Source of the DNA: Juglans regia | Lineage: Eukaryota > Streptophyta > Magnoliopsida > Fagales > Juglandaceae | Length of the DNA stretch: 64,000 nucleotides | Direction of reading: 5' to 3' | Assembly: GCF_001411555.2 (NCBI RefSeq) | Contig: NC_049914.1 | Location: forward strand, 17,046,298-17,110,297 | Shown: positions 21,641 to 32,954 of the stretch, piece after piece | Numbering within the stretch: position 1 is the first letter of the stretch | Layout: the number at the start of each line of letters is the position of its first letter | Position numbers and translations under genes: made by a program | Notes under the pieces: generated by a model | Seen by the model: only the letters and a program-made list of their open reading frames with translations | What the model was told of the DNA's origin: nothing | Databases searched by the model: none

Positions 21641-21867
21641 CTTCTTAATGGAAGAAAACCAAGCCTTATGAAACCATGTTGGTTAAACAAAATAAAGTTC
21701 ATGAACCTCCTTCACGAGTTGGATGCGAAGAGAAAAAAAAATGATCCATTTGAAATCTCCTTCGAAATATTTATGAAGATATATTTGTAGTCCAACAAAA
21801 TAGTCACAGTAAAGATTTTGGCAAGTATGCAATCAATCACACTTGATTAATGTGTATGATTATTTAT

Positions 21868-22074
21868 GTCTTATTTGGATAGTGAAAGTGTTTCATTTCA
21901 TCTTATCATTATAATTTTCCTAAATTTTTACACAAAATATAATAAACAATTCAAAATTTTCAAATTACAAAACAATAATAATATTAAAAAATTAATATTC
22001 TGACAATATTTTATTCAACTTTTGACTTTCGTCTAAAACCATATCATCTCATTTCACTATCCAAACCGCACCTT
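21868..22074. mobile_element. MITE family 2 (Tourist-like), copy 1
   Basis: Ends gtcttatttggatagtgaaa and tttcactatccaaaccgcac are imperfect inverted repeats. The interior is AT-rich with the family words tttttacacaaaat, aataaacaattcaa and tattttattcaactttt. Other copies lie at 34463, 36872, 37799 and 50131. Confidence 0.75.
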
Positions 22075-23664
22075 AGGATTAATGTAATGCCGACCCTCCT
22101 TCTTACATGGTAAGTTTCCTTGCTATCTCCAACTCCTCCCCAAAGTTTTTGATTAAAAAGAGGACTATGGAAAATTCCTTTTCATATTATTTAGTTGAAG
22201 ACTAGGAAGACGTATACCCTTCTAGAATCCCTTGTTCCATTCATTACTTTATATTCTTTACTTAGTTATCTTATGTTGAGTATCTAGTCCAAAAAGATCC
22301 TAATCAAATACAAAACTATTAACACATTATGTGACATTTCAATACGACAATAATCACATACTCATACCACTCTAATTGATCTCGATTTGAATAAAAGATG
22401 AACAAAAGTTTAATTTAAGTCTTCTTCACAATATACATAGGTGTACAAGAAATTACTAAACCCTGGTCAAAAAGGAAAAAATAATATAAAAATTAAAAGG
22501 ATTTTTTTTTATTGTAGATAATTAAATAAATAATTACATAATTTAATCTATATACATGTAAATATAATGATATAAATATAACTTACTTTATGTTTAATTT
22601 ATATGTATATTTAATTTGCTTTGAATTGATAAGAAGTATTTTTCTGAGAAAAGAGAGAAATTCATTAAGAGAAGTAAAATTGATTTAAAAAAAAATGTAT
22701 TGAGCTAGATGAAAATTAGAGAGGAAATTATCTTAGTTTTATACTAAAAAAATATGACTAGTGGAAAAAATTACTTGTCGGAAGAATATAACTGATAAAA
22801 GAATATGATTGTTCAAAAATATATAAGTTATAATTATATGAGCATTGAAAAAACATAACTATTCGAATAATATGACCTTTAAAAGAATATGTAAATATAA
22901 TTGTTAGAGTAAATAGTCAAATCAGAAAAAGAAAAAAAAATTAGAAAAGAGTAAAAAGGAATATTCAAAGGAGGTAGAAAAAGCAGTAGCTAGGAACTAC
23001 AAGTACATAAACATTAATGAAGCCCATTGGCGAATTGAAGACATCATGGAGGAAGCTCGGACAATCTCGGCCGCTAGGCATCCCCAAAACGAAATCGTTT
23101 TGTTTAATGCATGAATTCTCCCCCTTCTCGACTCCCTCTCCCTCTCCCTCCCTCTCCCTCTCCCTCCCTCTCCCTCTCTCTCTCTCCTCACAATCCACAC
23201 ACATACCTCTCTCTCACTCATCGCCGTCCCCGTTGCCGAGTCCGTGTGTCTCTCTCTTACATCTTCATCTTGTAAGTATCTTGAGGACCCAAAATTAATT
23301 TTTATTTTTTGGATTGGACTATGGAGGATGGGATTCATGAATGGAGTTGGAGGATGGGGTTGTGATTTGTGTGAAGTGGAGATATTTATGTGAATTTGTG
23401 ATAGTTTATTATAAATATAGGGTTTCAATTCGAAACCTTAAATTAAATTAGGGTTTTGAAACCCCTAACAGTTTGAGGTTTCAATTTTGAAACCCCTAAT
23501 TTAATTTAACAATCTGTTTTTGGGGTTTAAATTTAATTTAGAGGTTTAAATAGATTCAGGGTTTTAATTATTCAATATTGAAACCCGTTGATGTTCAATA
23601 TTCATGATATGTATGATTTTATGAAATTGTGTAATGTATGTCAAGTTTTTGTCAGTCAACAAGA
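22075..23664. other. AT-rich intergenic DNA and a CT-rich tract
   Basis: 22075-22950 is AT-rich with no coding frame. A (CCCTCT)n/(CT)n tract occupies about 23129-23188; open frames across it are low-complexity artefacts. From 23400 to 23600 the phrase tttcaa(t)..gaaacccta recurs several times in both senses. The region probably includes the 5' part of the hAT element that starts coding near 23665, but terminal repeats were not identified. Confidence 0.5.
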
Positions 23665-26600
23665 ATGAATAGTGAACCAAATCCAACCACTAGCCTTAGT
23701 ACTAGCTCTCCTGACACTAATCCTACTATTGAACCTCTATCCATAACCCTACACCCATATGCCTACCAAGTAATAAACTAGTTCTCATTGTGTTGTCTCA
23801 CTTTACCAAAGTACGGGGTGATGACCCAATGACCCTCAAGCTAAGTGTAACCACTACGACAAAGTGTATGGATGCCACTATAGAAGACATGATAAATCTC
23901 AATTAAAGATTCACTTAGAAGAATAATGCAAAAAGAGTCTAATTAGATGTTATTTACAAGAAAAGAGTCAATCTGGGCTTGAGATTGGATTTAAAATGGC
24001 GGATGAGAGTAGTTGGGGGCAAAGTTGAAGGGGTAGACTAAGTATGATCCGGAAGAGTGTAGAAGATACCTAACTTGTATGGTAGTAGTAGACGAGCTAC
24101 CCTTTCAATTTGTGGAGGGTGAAAGATTCCAAGAATACTCTAAGTACTTGGAATCTAGGTTTGATATTCATTTTCGCCACAGTGGAGAAGGATATTATGA
24201 AAACGGTGTACATAGAGAACTGTTGAGAAACCAATTGAACGGTCAAAGAGTTTGACTCACGACTGATACATGGATATCGGTCCAAAATTTTAATTATGTC
24301 TTTGATGGTACATTTTGTAGATTCTGATTGGCAATTAAACAAAAAAAAAAATCAATTTTGTCAAATTGCCAATATCAAGGGTGAGACCATTGGAAAGGCC
24401 TTTGGAGGCCGTGATAGATGAGTCAGGGTTGGATAGGGTTGTGATGGTAACGATTGACAATGCATGTAACACCCGGACCCAATCAAGCTCATTTATTTAT
24501 TTTTATTTATTTTGTTTTAGTTTATTCTATTTTTTTTTCTTCACACGTTTATTTTTTTCCCGCATGTTTTATTTTGTTTTCTTCTCTTTCCGTATTTATT
24601 TCTTAATTCCCGTAAGTTTTCTCTCGTCCACTCCATGCACACGCACAGCACATCCGCGCACACGTCTCTCCCTCATCCCTCTAGGGTTTTCTCATCACAT
24701 ATATATTTACACACAGATACACTTATCCCTCGTGCATGATGAAGCCAAGCTGCCGCCGCCCTCTATTCATGACCTCGGCCACCCAAACTTCCCAGAGCAT
24801 CTACCCTCCTTTGTGAACCACGGTCATCACCCAAACTCCTCCTCGAAACCATTTCCAGCCATTGGGCATCACAATCGAGCCTAACCCGAGAAGCATTTGG
24901 TTGTTGTTCCGTGCATTGTTCCTTAAAAACCAACACCCGTGCGACCTCGCCATCAGTGGAAGCAACCTGGGTCGTCCACCGAGTGTAACCAACTACCCAG
25001 ACCGCCACAACCGTAACCAGCCTTGTAACCACCGTGTATGAAAGCCACCAAGTCACCTGCAATCACACGGTGAGCCTCTGTTTTCACAACTAAAAACAGA
25101 GCAATCCTCATACACCCTCCCACAGTCCAACTTCAATGCCGTCCTCACCACCTTGTGAAGCCTAGCAGCCACTGCCTCCACGTCTAGGAAACGCTCAGCA
25201 GCAGCAATGCACCGCATCAACGCCTCACGTAAGACTTTGTTTTGCACCACCGAAAGCAGAGCACCTACTTCCCTCCATAGTGAACCGCAATGCCGCCGCC
25301 CAACTGCTCAGCCTCAAGTGGGAACCTCCAAAACACGCTAGTCGTGCACCCAAGTCCGCCGTGTCCCTCTCGGTAAGCCCACGACGAGCCTTCTTCCCCT
25401 CACTCTTTTTTTTTTCTCTGCTCCTTTTGCCCTCACGTCAAGTTTCTCTCACTCGCACCCCGTAGCCCCACCACCACGCAACAGAGACCACGGCCAACTA
25501 GAAGCCGTCTTCATCCCAGTGCCACTCCGATTGGCTGTTGCCATTTACTCTCGATGAGTACCTCGCGTCACTGTCGCCGATTGTTGCACCGAGAATGCAT
25601 GAAGCGTTTCCTTTAAAGTTTACGTAAACTTAGACTTTGCATAGTATTTGGATATGAAATTACAGTTTTAGCCTTATTATGGGATGGGTTCAATTTGAAA
25701 TTTTTGCTTATATTAAATCTGTTTTTATGTGGTTTATGCGGGTAGTATAAGAAATTTTTGCAGAAAATAAATAGGATTTCCAAATTGTACTAATGGTAGT
25801 ATATTATTTTTACAATAAGTGTGAAATTTTATTTTAACATTTTTAATTATGATCACAGAAAATCACTTAAGTATTTTCACATGTTATTAAATAAAAATTT
25901 ATTTTAAGAGTAAACAATATTGGAATAATGTTGTTTTTACACTTTAGATATGATTTCGTCTATTTAAAAATATAGTTATGGTTATTTTTAAAATATTTTG
26001 GGATAATTATATTATCCAGTATTAAACTTTATAGTTGGTTTTCAATAATAAATAGGACTGACTTTTATATGTTATAGTCATAGTTATTAAATCAATAGTG
26101 ATGATTTTAGAAGGTAATGATTTGAAATTTTAGGTTTTGAGGATTTTAATAGGTTATTTTAGAAGCGTAGGATTGAATATAGAAATAAGAGATTAATTGA
26201 AAATTTACGAGAATTATGTGATTATTTTATAGGTGACGATTAATTATTGTTCGACATTTTTGAGAAATTCCAAAAAAGCTAAGAAGTTCAGGTAAGCGGG
26301 ATTCCTATGCTAAACTTTGCATTAAAATAAAATGAGCTGAGGTTGATTTTTGGAAAATATACATATTTGGTTATGAAAATAAATTTGAACTACCTCAGTT
26401 ATTTGTTCAGCATTACTCATAAGATTCTGTTTAAGAAGAAAGTATATTTTTATCATGATTGTTGTAGACATGAGTTTATTTTTGACATTCTGTTTCTGAA
26501 CTTTGAAAAAGAGAGCGAATATGAAATTTGTGCATAAATTATGTTGTGATATGATTTTTGTTCTATTCTGAAGATTTTCTGTACTCTGATATGATCTGAT

Positions 26601-28720
26601 GTAATTTCTGAAAACCTCTGACATAACATTATGTTTCTATTTCTGTTCTGTTCTGACCTCACTATGGGTGTAAAACTGTGGCCTCTGTTCGGGTCGGTAC
26701 CAACTTTTCTGTTTCTGGTGCACCCACTTTGAAAACAAAGTGGTTTTCTGCGTGGTCTTTCATATGTGCACACTCGGGACTCCGAGAATGAATAAGGGGA
26801 AGATTCACATTCTGTTTCTGCTCGGTTAGCTACCGGGGTTTGCACAACCCTACCACGGGGGTTAAACATGGTATTTATTCTGATATGATAAGATAAGATG
26901 TGATGTTTCAGTTTATACTATGCCAAAGGGATTTTGATTATGAATATTTTTTGAACTTTCGCTCTGATATTTTTTTTATAACATGTTCTGACGCTGCATT
27001 TTGAAAACATTATTCTGATTCTACATTCTTAAAGAAAATATTTTTGTTCTGCATTCTGAACTCTGTAAATGCTCATGTGTACACACTAGTGTATGTCCTC
27101 TGCTTACTGAGTTGTTGATAACTCACCCCTTATCTCCATTTATTTTTCAGATAATTTTGATGGTTCAGCTGGAGAACAAGAGTAGAAAGTTTAGCAAAAT
27201 GTGATGATCGTAGTGGAATAAGTGCATGAGTGTACAAATGCTTATTTGAGAGTCGTAGTTAGTAAACTGTTTTATTTTTCGGGTATTTGATTTGATAAGT
27301 TGAGGATGTTTTCGAGTTTTTGGAGAATGTCTAATTTATGTTATTGAGAATTTCTTTATTGTCACCACGGAGGAACTTAGATTTTTGGATTGATTAAATG
27401 GATTAATATTTTATGGATTTTATAGTTGTGTTATTTAAGTTAATTTTAGGTATTAAGAGTTAACTCTCCGAACCTCCGGGAACGGGGCGTTACAATGTAT
27501 CTTCTAATGATACCACTTTGGGGTATCTTAAGCATAAGCTTAGAGAGGATAATAAGACAATAATGGGTGGTTATTGTTTACATGTGAAATATGCTGCACA
27601 TATTCTAAATCTTATTATGATTGACGGTTTGAAAGATGTGTATGATTCGGTTGCAAGGGTTAGAATTGCGGTGAGGTATGTGAGATCCTCACTGGTAAGG
27701 CTTGATAAATTCAAGGTTGCTATAAGGGCTACAAGTATTGAATGCAATAAGGGATTATGTATTGATGTTCCTACAAGGTAGAACTCAACCTTCTTGATGT
27801 TGGAGATAGCTCAGGAGTTTGAAAAGACCTTTTATTGGGTGAGTAGGACATACAATATGTCAACTATTTTAGTGATGATAAGAGATTAGACAAGCCTAAT
27901 GATGATGATTGAGTGGTTGTTGGAATTTTGTTAGAATGTTTGAGACTTTTCTGCGAGGTCACAACCTCAATTTTCGGCTCTTTGTACCTTACGTCCAATG
28001 AGTTTTGTCAGCAAGTATGTCAGGTAAAAGAAAAATTAGATGAAATGTGCAGGAGTGACCAAACATGACTGCGGGAAATGGCAATGAGCATGCAGGCTAA
28101 GTATAATAAGTATTGGGGGGATTTGAGTATGTTAAATATTTTCCTAGTGGCTATTGTTCTCGACTCTCAGTACAAAATTGATAGTATGGTATATGGTTGG
28201 CTGGTGAATGGGAAGGCATGTGCAGGGGTCATATTGTGGTAAAGGTTAGGGAAACCATTAAAAGATTGTTTGATAAGTTTGTCACGCTCAAGGGTAGTAA
28301 TATTCTGGCACCTACACCTACTACATTGCCTCCTCCTGAAGTTGGGATATGGAAAAAGCATAGGTTAGGGTGGGGTGAGAGGTTGTGGCAGGTTGCAGAG
28401 TTTTGTCAACCTTCAAACACATAGACGGAGTTGGATAGGTACTTGGCAGCGGAGATGCACCTATTCACGTAGGGATTTGATATATTTTCTTTGTAGAAAG
28501 TCAATGTCGTCAAGTATCACATCCTTGTAGACATAGCCCGCAGTATTTTGGCCATCCTATTACCACACTAGCCTCAAAGTCGGCCTTTAGTAGTAGAGGG
28601 TGCATATTGGATTCATTCTGAAATTCATTGTCTCCAACTATTATGGAAGCATTGATTTGCACTCAAAAATAGATCAAGAGAAGCCAATTAATATTCTGGA
28701 TGTCATAGACTTTGTGGAGA
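23665..28720 (+). pseudogene. hAT transposase (zf-BED, RICESLEEPER-like), split by a solo LTR
   Basis: Broken + strand frames follow a plant hAT transposase. A BED finger lies near 23790-23930 (FTKVRGDDP, YGCHYRRH; the second Cys of the CNHC pair appears as Tyr). Then come ELPFQFVEGERFQEYSKYLE near 24090, LTTDTWISVQNFNYV near 24255 and DRVVMVTIDNA at 24437. After the 24465-27494 insertion it resumes as SSNDTTLGYLKHKLRED and AAHILNLIMIDGLKDVYDSV, with DVPTRWNSTFLMLE across a stop. LNRLFDKFV-like and hAT dimerisation residues (LDRYLAAEMHLF, FDIFSL.KVNVVKY) follow at 28250-28560. Many stops show it is dead. Confidence 0.87.
24465..27494 (+). mobile_element. 3.03-kb solo LTR (Tekay/Del-type) inside the hAT transposase
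   Basis: The insert starts TGTAACACCCGG and ends GGGGCGTTACA, the inverted TG...CA ends typical of Tekay/Del gypsy LTRs. The flanks are ATGCA (24460-24464) and ATGTA (27495-27499), a 5-bp target duplication with one transition. Removing the insert restores the hAT reading DNA-SSND. No gag, pol, primer-binding site or polypurine tract is present, so it is best read as a solo LTR left by recombination. Its first 1.1 kb is GC-richer, with short frames at 24366-25465 that look non-coding. The rest is AT-rich. Strand is given by end style only. Confidence 0.82.
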
Positions 28721-29603
28721 CCGTGAAGGAGACAGGTGATTCATAACCTGTATCCGATAATCACTCTTGCCTTTGATATTACTTTTGCTTATAATATATG
28801 CTGTTATTACTTATATTCAAATTTAATTGTTGTAGGGATAACTTTGACAAATGTCACTATGTCTCCATTGGCCATAATATGACTTCTCCATTCGATCCAC
28901 CATTACCATTGATTTTTATAATAATTCTCTTATCTATTCGTAGTATGTATATAATGTGTAATTTTTGTAATTCTAATTGGCTTTCTTATATTTTTTTTTT
29001 CAGCTTTTGTAGTCTGATCGTCACATGTTCAATACCAATGATCTCATCTTGGTTTGTAATTTTAATTTTGTAACTTTGTGACATATCTATATAATGACAT
29101 ATCTTATTTTGCTTTTCATGTTTTATTGTCTCGCACCCTCACTTGCCCAAGTTCTAGTCCTAATCCTAAATTTCTAATGATTTAATTTGCAATCCTAGAT
29201 AGTCTCACTTGGTTTGTACTTGTAATTTTATGTTTTTAACTTTTTTACATATGTATATATCCTTACATTGTTTGTATTTTGTAATTATAATTTGTTTTCC
29301 TATTAATGTTTCAAGTTTTATAATCTCATAGTCTTGCCCACCACTCCCAAATTCCAATCTTAGGACTCAAAGTCATCTTATTTGTTAAATTGCCAAATAC
29401 AATTTCTAATATTGTAATATTATTGATTTCAATTATTTGAAAATTTATAATATTTTTAAATTAATTTGTAATATTTTTAGATTAATTTTATTATTGTAAT
29501 AGCTTATAATATTTAGATTTTTATGTTTTATGCTTTAAACAACATTTTTTTTTTAAATTTTATGTTGTATGTAAATTGTAAAATATATTTTTTTTTTTAG
29601 ATA

Positions 29604-29738
29604 GAGATATGATATTTGCAGTCTTGGATTGAGCAAGCGTTGCTAACTCTTTTTTAAAAAAAATGAGTAAATATGAGAGTCACATGAAAAAGATAATTTT
29701 TTAATAGTAGATTTCATTTTTTTTCAAAAAGAGTGGGC
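29604..29738. mobile_element. MITE family 1, 3'-truncated copy
   Basis: It carries gatatttgcagtcttgga, the internal aaatgagtaaatatgagagt and the ttttttaatagtagatttca arm, then breaks off into GC-rich DNA instead of the expected right terminus. Confidence 0.65.
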
Positions 29739-29749
29739 CATTTTTTATT

Positions 29750-29905
29750 GGTCCCAAACAGGAGGCAGATGGACCAGGTTTCCAAATCCGCTCCCCTCCA
29801 GGTGCGGGGCCAGATCTGAGGGGAACTCCACCCCCCACCAGGGCGGGGGCGAGGTGCACGATGCAGCCTCCCTCGCCTGGGGATGCAGGTAGCAGCACTC
29901 CTAAT
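29750..29905. other. GC-rich island in AT-rich DNA
   Basis: Roughly 150 bases of high GC content, with ggggccagatctgagggg and ccccccaccagggcgggggc words, sit abruptly between AT-rich flanks exactly where the truncated MITE ends. A 65-codon minus-strand frame covers it but is Pro/Gly-rich without a known domain. It may be a captured fragment or part of another non-autonomous element. Confidence 0.45.
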
Positions 29906-30445
29906 TTTTATCTCTGAATTTATTTATTTATTTAAAAAAAGAAAAAAAAAAAGAAAAAAGAAAAAAAGGACTTAAAACTGGTTTAGAAGGATTATGTTAT
30001 TTTGTACTAAAATGCTGAACAAAAAAGATAATTATATCAAAAGATTGTCACAATAATTCCACATAGACATAATACAGGACACAGTTTTCTCTCCAAGATG
30101 AGAGAGGAAACTTCCTTCAATCTATTTAGAAAATTGATACTATTACTATCCGTTTCTCGTATTCCTTTTTAATGAACATACACATGCCAGAATTTTTCAG
30201 TTATGCTTTTTGAAAAATCATAAATTTGTCGCATGTTTAATAAATACTTGCCATATTTATAAATAAGTTTGAGAAAAGAGGAAAAATCTGGCACTTAAAA
30301 GCGTTTCTATCTATAAGAAGATCACTGGGACTAAACTCCCCACAAATTTGCAAGATAAGCATCCAGGTCAGTGCCGTGGATGCAGAAGATAGCGAGGGAT
30401 AGCGGTGACATGACTTTTCCCATGTGAAGAGGTTATGAGGCGGGA

Positions 30446-30876
30446 ATGTCTTTGTCTAATTCAATATACCAGAAGACTCTTTGCCTTTGGGTCAAGGGGT
30501 TGTCTCGATCCAACCAAAGAAACGAACTTTATACGATGAACCAACCTCAGTGCCGTGTGGACTACACTGCACACCGCTTGCTTACATTTTTGCTTTCGGG
30601 GGTTTGGCGACTGACAATCATATTCCTAATCGTAATCGGTGGTTCGAGGACTTGTTTGGTGTCATTCCACGGATTAAATACGGCGGCCATTGCCCGAGGG
30701 GCATGTCTCTGTCTGTGGGTGACAACTGCATTTTCTTTTCCAACAGGAAAATGGGATCAAACTACACTGTTATCTTTACAGCAAATGCAATTAGTTATAT
30801 ATATTCTCATTGGGGTTTCCATGCTCATGCACATGGTTTCAACTTTATGTTAGGTCCAAACGTCATATTTGATTGA
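30446..30876 (+). CDS. unrecognised overlapping open frames (131 and 135 codons)
   Basis: Two overlapping + strand frames, 30446-30853 and 30481-30876, cover the same DNA, whose base composition is closer to coding than its neighbours. The second encodes a mixed-composition protein with several Trp, Cys and His residues (WFEDLFGVIPRIKYGG, then HCPRGMSLSVGDNCIFFSN, and HAHAHGFNF near the end). I do not recognise a family. It could be an exon or a decayed gene fragment, and neither ATG has clear support. Confidence 0.2.
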
Positions 30877-31922
30877 AAAATTGATTGATGCCTAATGAGA
30901 AAGAAAGAATATAAAGTGGTATTCATATTTCATAGTCCCAAAACCCTAATTGCTTGTCATTGGATTGGAAGAGGCAGGCGGTGCCTTCTTGAAACAAAAG
31001 CAAACTATATTGTCCGCCGTGAGCATAAAAAGACGAGAATAATTCTATTTAAAGGCTTTTACATCACGTACCATCCATTTGATATAATTGGATAATGCAC
31101 AAAAAAATAAAATTGCTAGCTTGTCAAGCGGTATGTTGCGATCACAACTGTCAAAACTTAATCAAATTAATATCCAATAATTTTAAGACCTTTGATTTAA
31201 ACAGTGTTGCAACCATATTTCAACTTTAACACCCTGATCAATAGCTCAATTAATAGAGAGGGGGGGTAGATGGACAAAAAGAGGCTTTAGTGTATTAGGA
31301 ACAGAGAAGGGCAGAGGGAATTAATTTTAAGAAACGAGATTAGACATCAATAATCATACTTACATTAATATAATCATACATCACACCAGCAGTAGATCCT
31401 GATTCTGATTTGTGGGATCCACTCAACCCGACAAGCAGGGCTCTAAGAGCTTCTGGTTGTTGGACATATCTATCCCCCCCCTCCCGCTCCCAACCCTAAC
31501 AACTCCACACCCATCATCTTAATTTTTGACGAAATGCAATCCATCCCACGCTTCCTGCCACACACGCACGCGCGCGCGCGCACTCTGAGCTAATATCAAA
31601 GTTACCAGTTTACATCACGCAACAAGGCTAAGAGAAATCAAACCCCCTATTACATCTTTGGGGCAAATCTAAAATGTGAAGAAAAAAATAGACAAAATCT
31701 CCACCCAAACTCAAAGCACCAGCTGAAAGCAGCCTAGAGCAGGCTCTTTTTCTTCTATCAGTGAGTTAAAACTCTGGATAACTTGTTTTCTAGAACAAAC
31801 CTCTGTACAAATGCCAGATCGGTTACATAACCAACTTGCAATTAAATCCTCACTACCCTGTAGTAGTAATTAACTTATAATCGTAATGAAAAATATGGGG
31901 ATTAATTACTTTGAAGTGGTTG
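30877..31922. other. intergenic DNA and 3' flank of the DUF1635 gene
   Basis: No gene is seen. A purine/pyrimidine-alternating CA/CG run (acgcacgcgcgcgcgcgcac) lies at about 31566-31583, and a C-rich stretch near 31475. The last 200-300 bases probably include the 3' UTR of the minus-strand DUF1635 gene. Confidence 0.5.
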
Positions 31923-32876
31923 TCATTGGATTATAAGCCTTGGGTACTTCGTCTCTGTAGGAGAATCAGAGCCTTCACACAGAACCCTTTTTCTATTGAT
32001 GCCACAGCTGGTGGGGGTGTTGCAACTGATAATGTTAGTCAACGAGTCTTGGCGGAACTCTGGTTGTGGCGGTGGTGAAGGAATGGTTACAGGAGGAATC
32101 TCAAAGGACTCAAGTGGTGGAGGTGGGTGCCTCCATTGAGGAAGAGGTCCAGCCAGAAGAAGAGTTTGAAGGAGTGGACCTGCTTTCATCACTGCCTGTA
32201 AAAGCTTACCCTTCTCAGGTAATGGCTTCTCAGGGGCTAGCTCTATTGTTGTTTGTGGCACAGATTGGGTTGCTGGTGGTGGAGGCAATCTGGAAGGTGG
32301 AATTGGGTCAACAATTGGAGATGAAACAATGCTCTCCTCACAGTCTGAGGATGAGAAGCCATTGTTGGAGTCGATTCCTCTTCTGGGTTCGTCTTCAATG
32401 CTGGAAATTCCTGAAAGAGGAGCAGTTTGTTGATGCTGTTGCTGGAATAAGATCTTCTCGAGGAGGAGTCTTTGGCATTTCTCTTGTGCTTCGTCTCTTT
32501 CTCTGATGGCTTTGCTAAGCAGATCTTTGAGATGAAGTAACTGATCATCTCTCTTTCTAAGCTCCTCTTGAGCTGCCAACCTTGTTTGCTCAAGTTCCAG
32601 AGTAGTGTACAAAAGAGAAGTTCTGAGCTCTTCCATTGTCTGTATGATCGAAATAGAAATCAACCATGTGGAATTAGCTCTCAAATGGCAAAGAAAGGAA
32701 CCCCATTATGCATTTATAAGCAGGGAAAAGAGAACGAAAACCCATTAACCTCTGCTACTACAAAAACCAAATTAAAGTCAACTAAATCCTCAGACAATCA
32801 CAACACAAAAGAAACTCGTTACCTTTCCTTGGTAGTAGTAAGCCCAGCTAAGAAGAGGATTGCGTTGGTCGTCCAT
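31923..32876 (-). CDS. DUF1635 family protein, two exons, 256 aa
   Basis: Exon 1 is 32823-32876 (18 codons, MDDQRNPLLSWAYYYQGK). Exon 2 is 32639 down to the stop at 31923-31925. The intron 32640-32822 starts GT and ends CAG. The joined protein has a leucine-rich coiled coil at about residues 19-82 (TMEELRTSLLYTTLELEQTR, KRDDQLLHLKDLLSKAIRER), the DUF1635 signature. A Ser/acidic stretch, a long Pro-rich middle and a basic C-terminus (NRKRVLCEG...KYPRLIIQ) follow. The family is plant-specific and its biochemical role is not established. The longer single-exon frame starting at 32684 reads through the intron and is less likely. Frame and splice sites are intact, so the gene looks functional. Confidence 0.9.
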
Positions 32877-32916
32877 GTTCCTGTAAATAGCCTGAGAAAT
32901 TGAACCAAGTATTTAT

Positions 32917-32920
<4 letters not shown>

Positions 32921-32946
<26 letters not shown>
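32921..32946. repeat. (GA)13 microsatellite in the 5' leader/promoter of the DUF1635 gene
   Basis: A perfect GA run starts 45 bases upstream of the DUF1635 start codon, reading (CT)n in the gene's sense. CT-rich 5' leaders are common in plants, and this run is probably transcribed. Confidence 0.85.

Positions 32947-32954
<8 letters not shown>

Larger units (their letters stand above)
28721..30445. other. AT-rich intergenic DNA
   Basis: No gene is recognised. Low-complexity AT DNA occupies 29380-29600, and an A-rich run lies at 29930-29970. A family 1 MITE remnant and a GC-rich segment inside it are listed separately. Confidence 0.5.

Noticed and set aside
22997..23428. Long minus-strand open frame (143 codons) rich in Arg/Glu
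   Set aside because: It runs through the CCCTCT/CT tract at 23129-23188; the open frame is a low-complexity artefact with no domain.
30481..30876. Laccase-like ending (HAHAHGFNF resembling HLHGFNF)
   Set aside because: The resemblance is a few residues only. The other laccase copper motifs are absent and the upstream sequence does not match, so no function was assigned.
32066..32506. 146-codon + strand frame
   Set aside because: Antisense shadow of the DUF1635 exon, where the minus-strand reading has clear family motifs.
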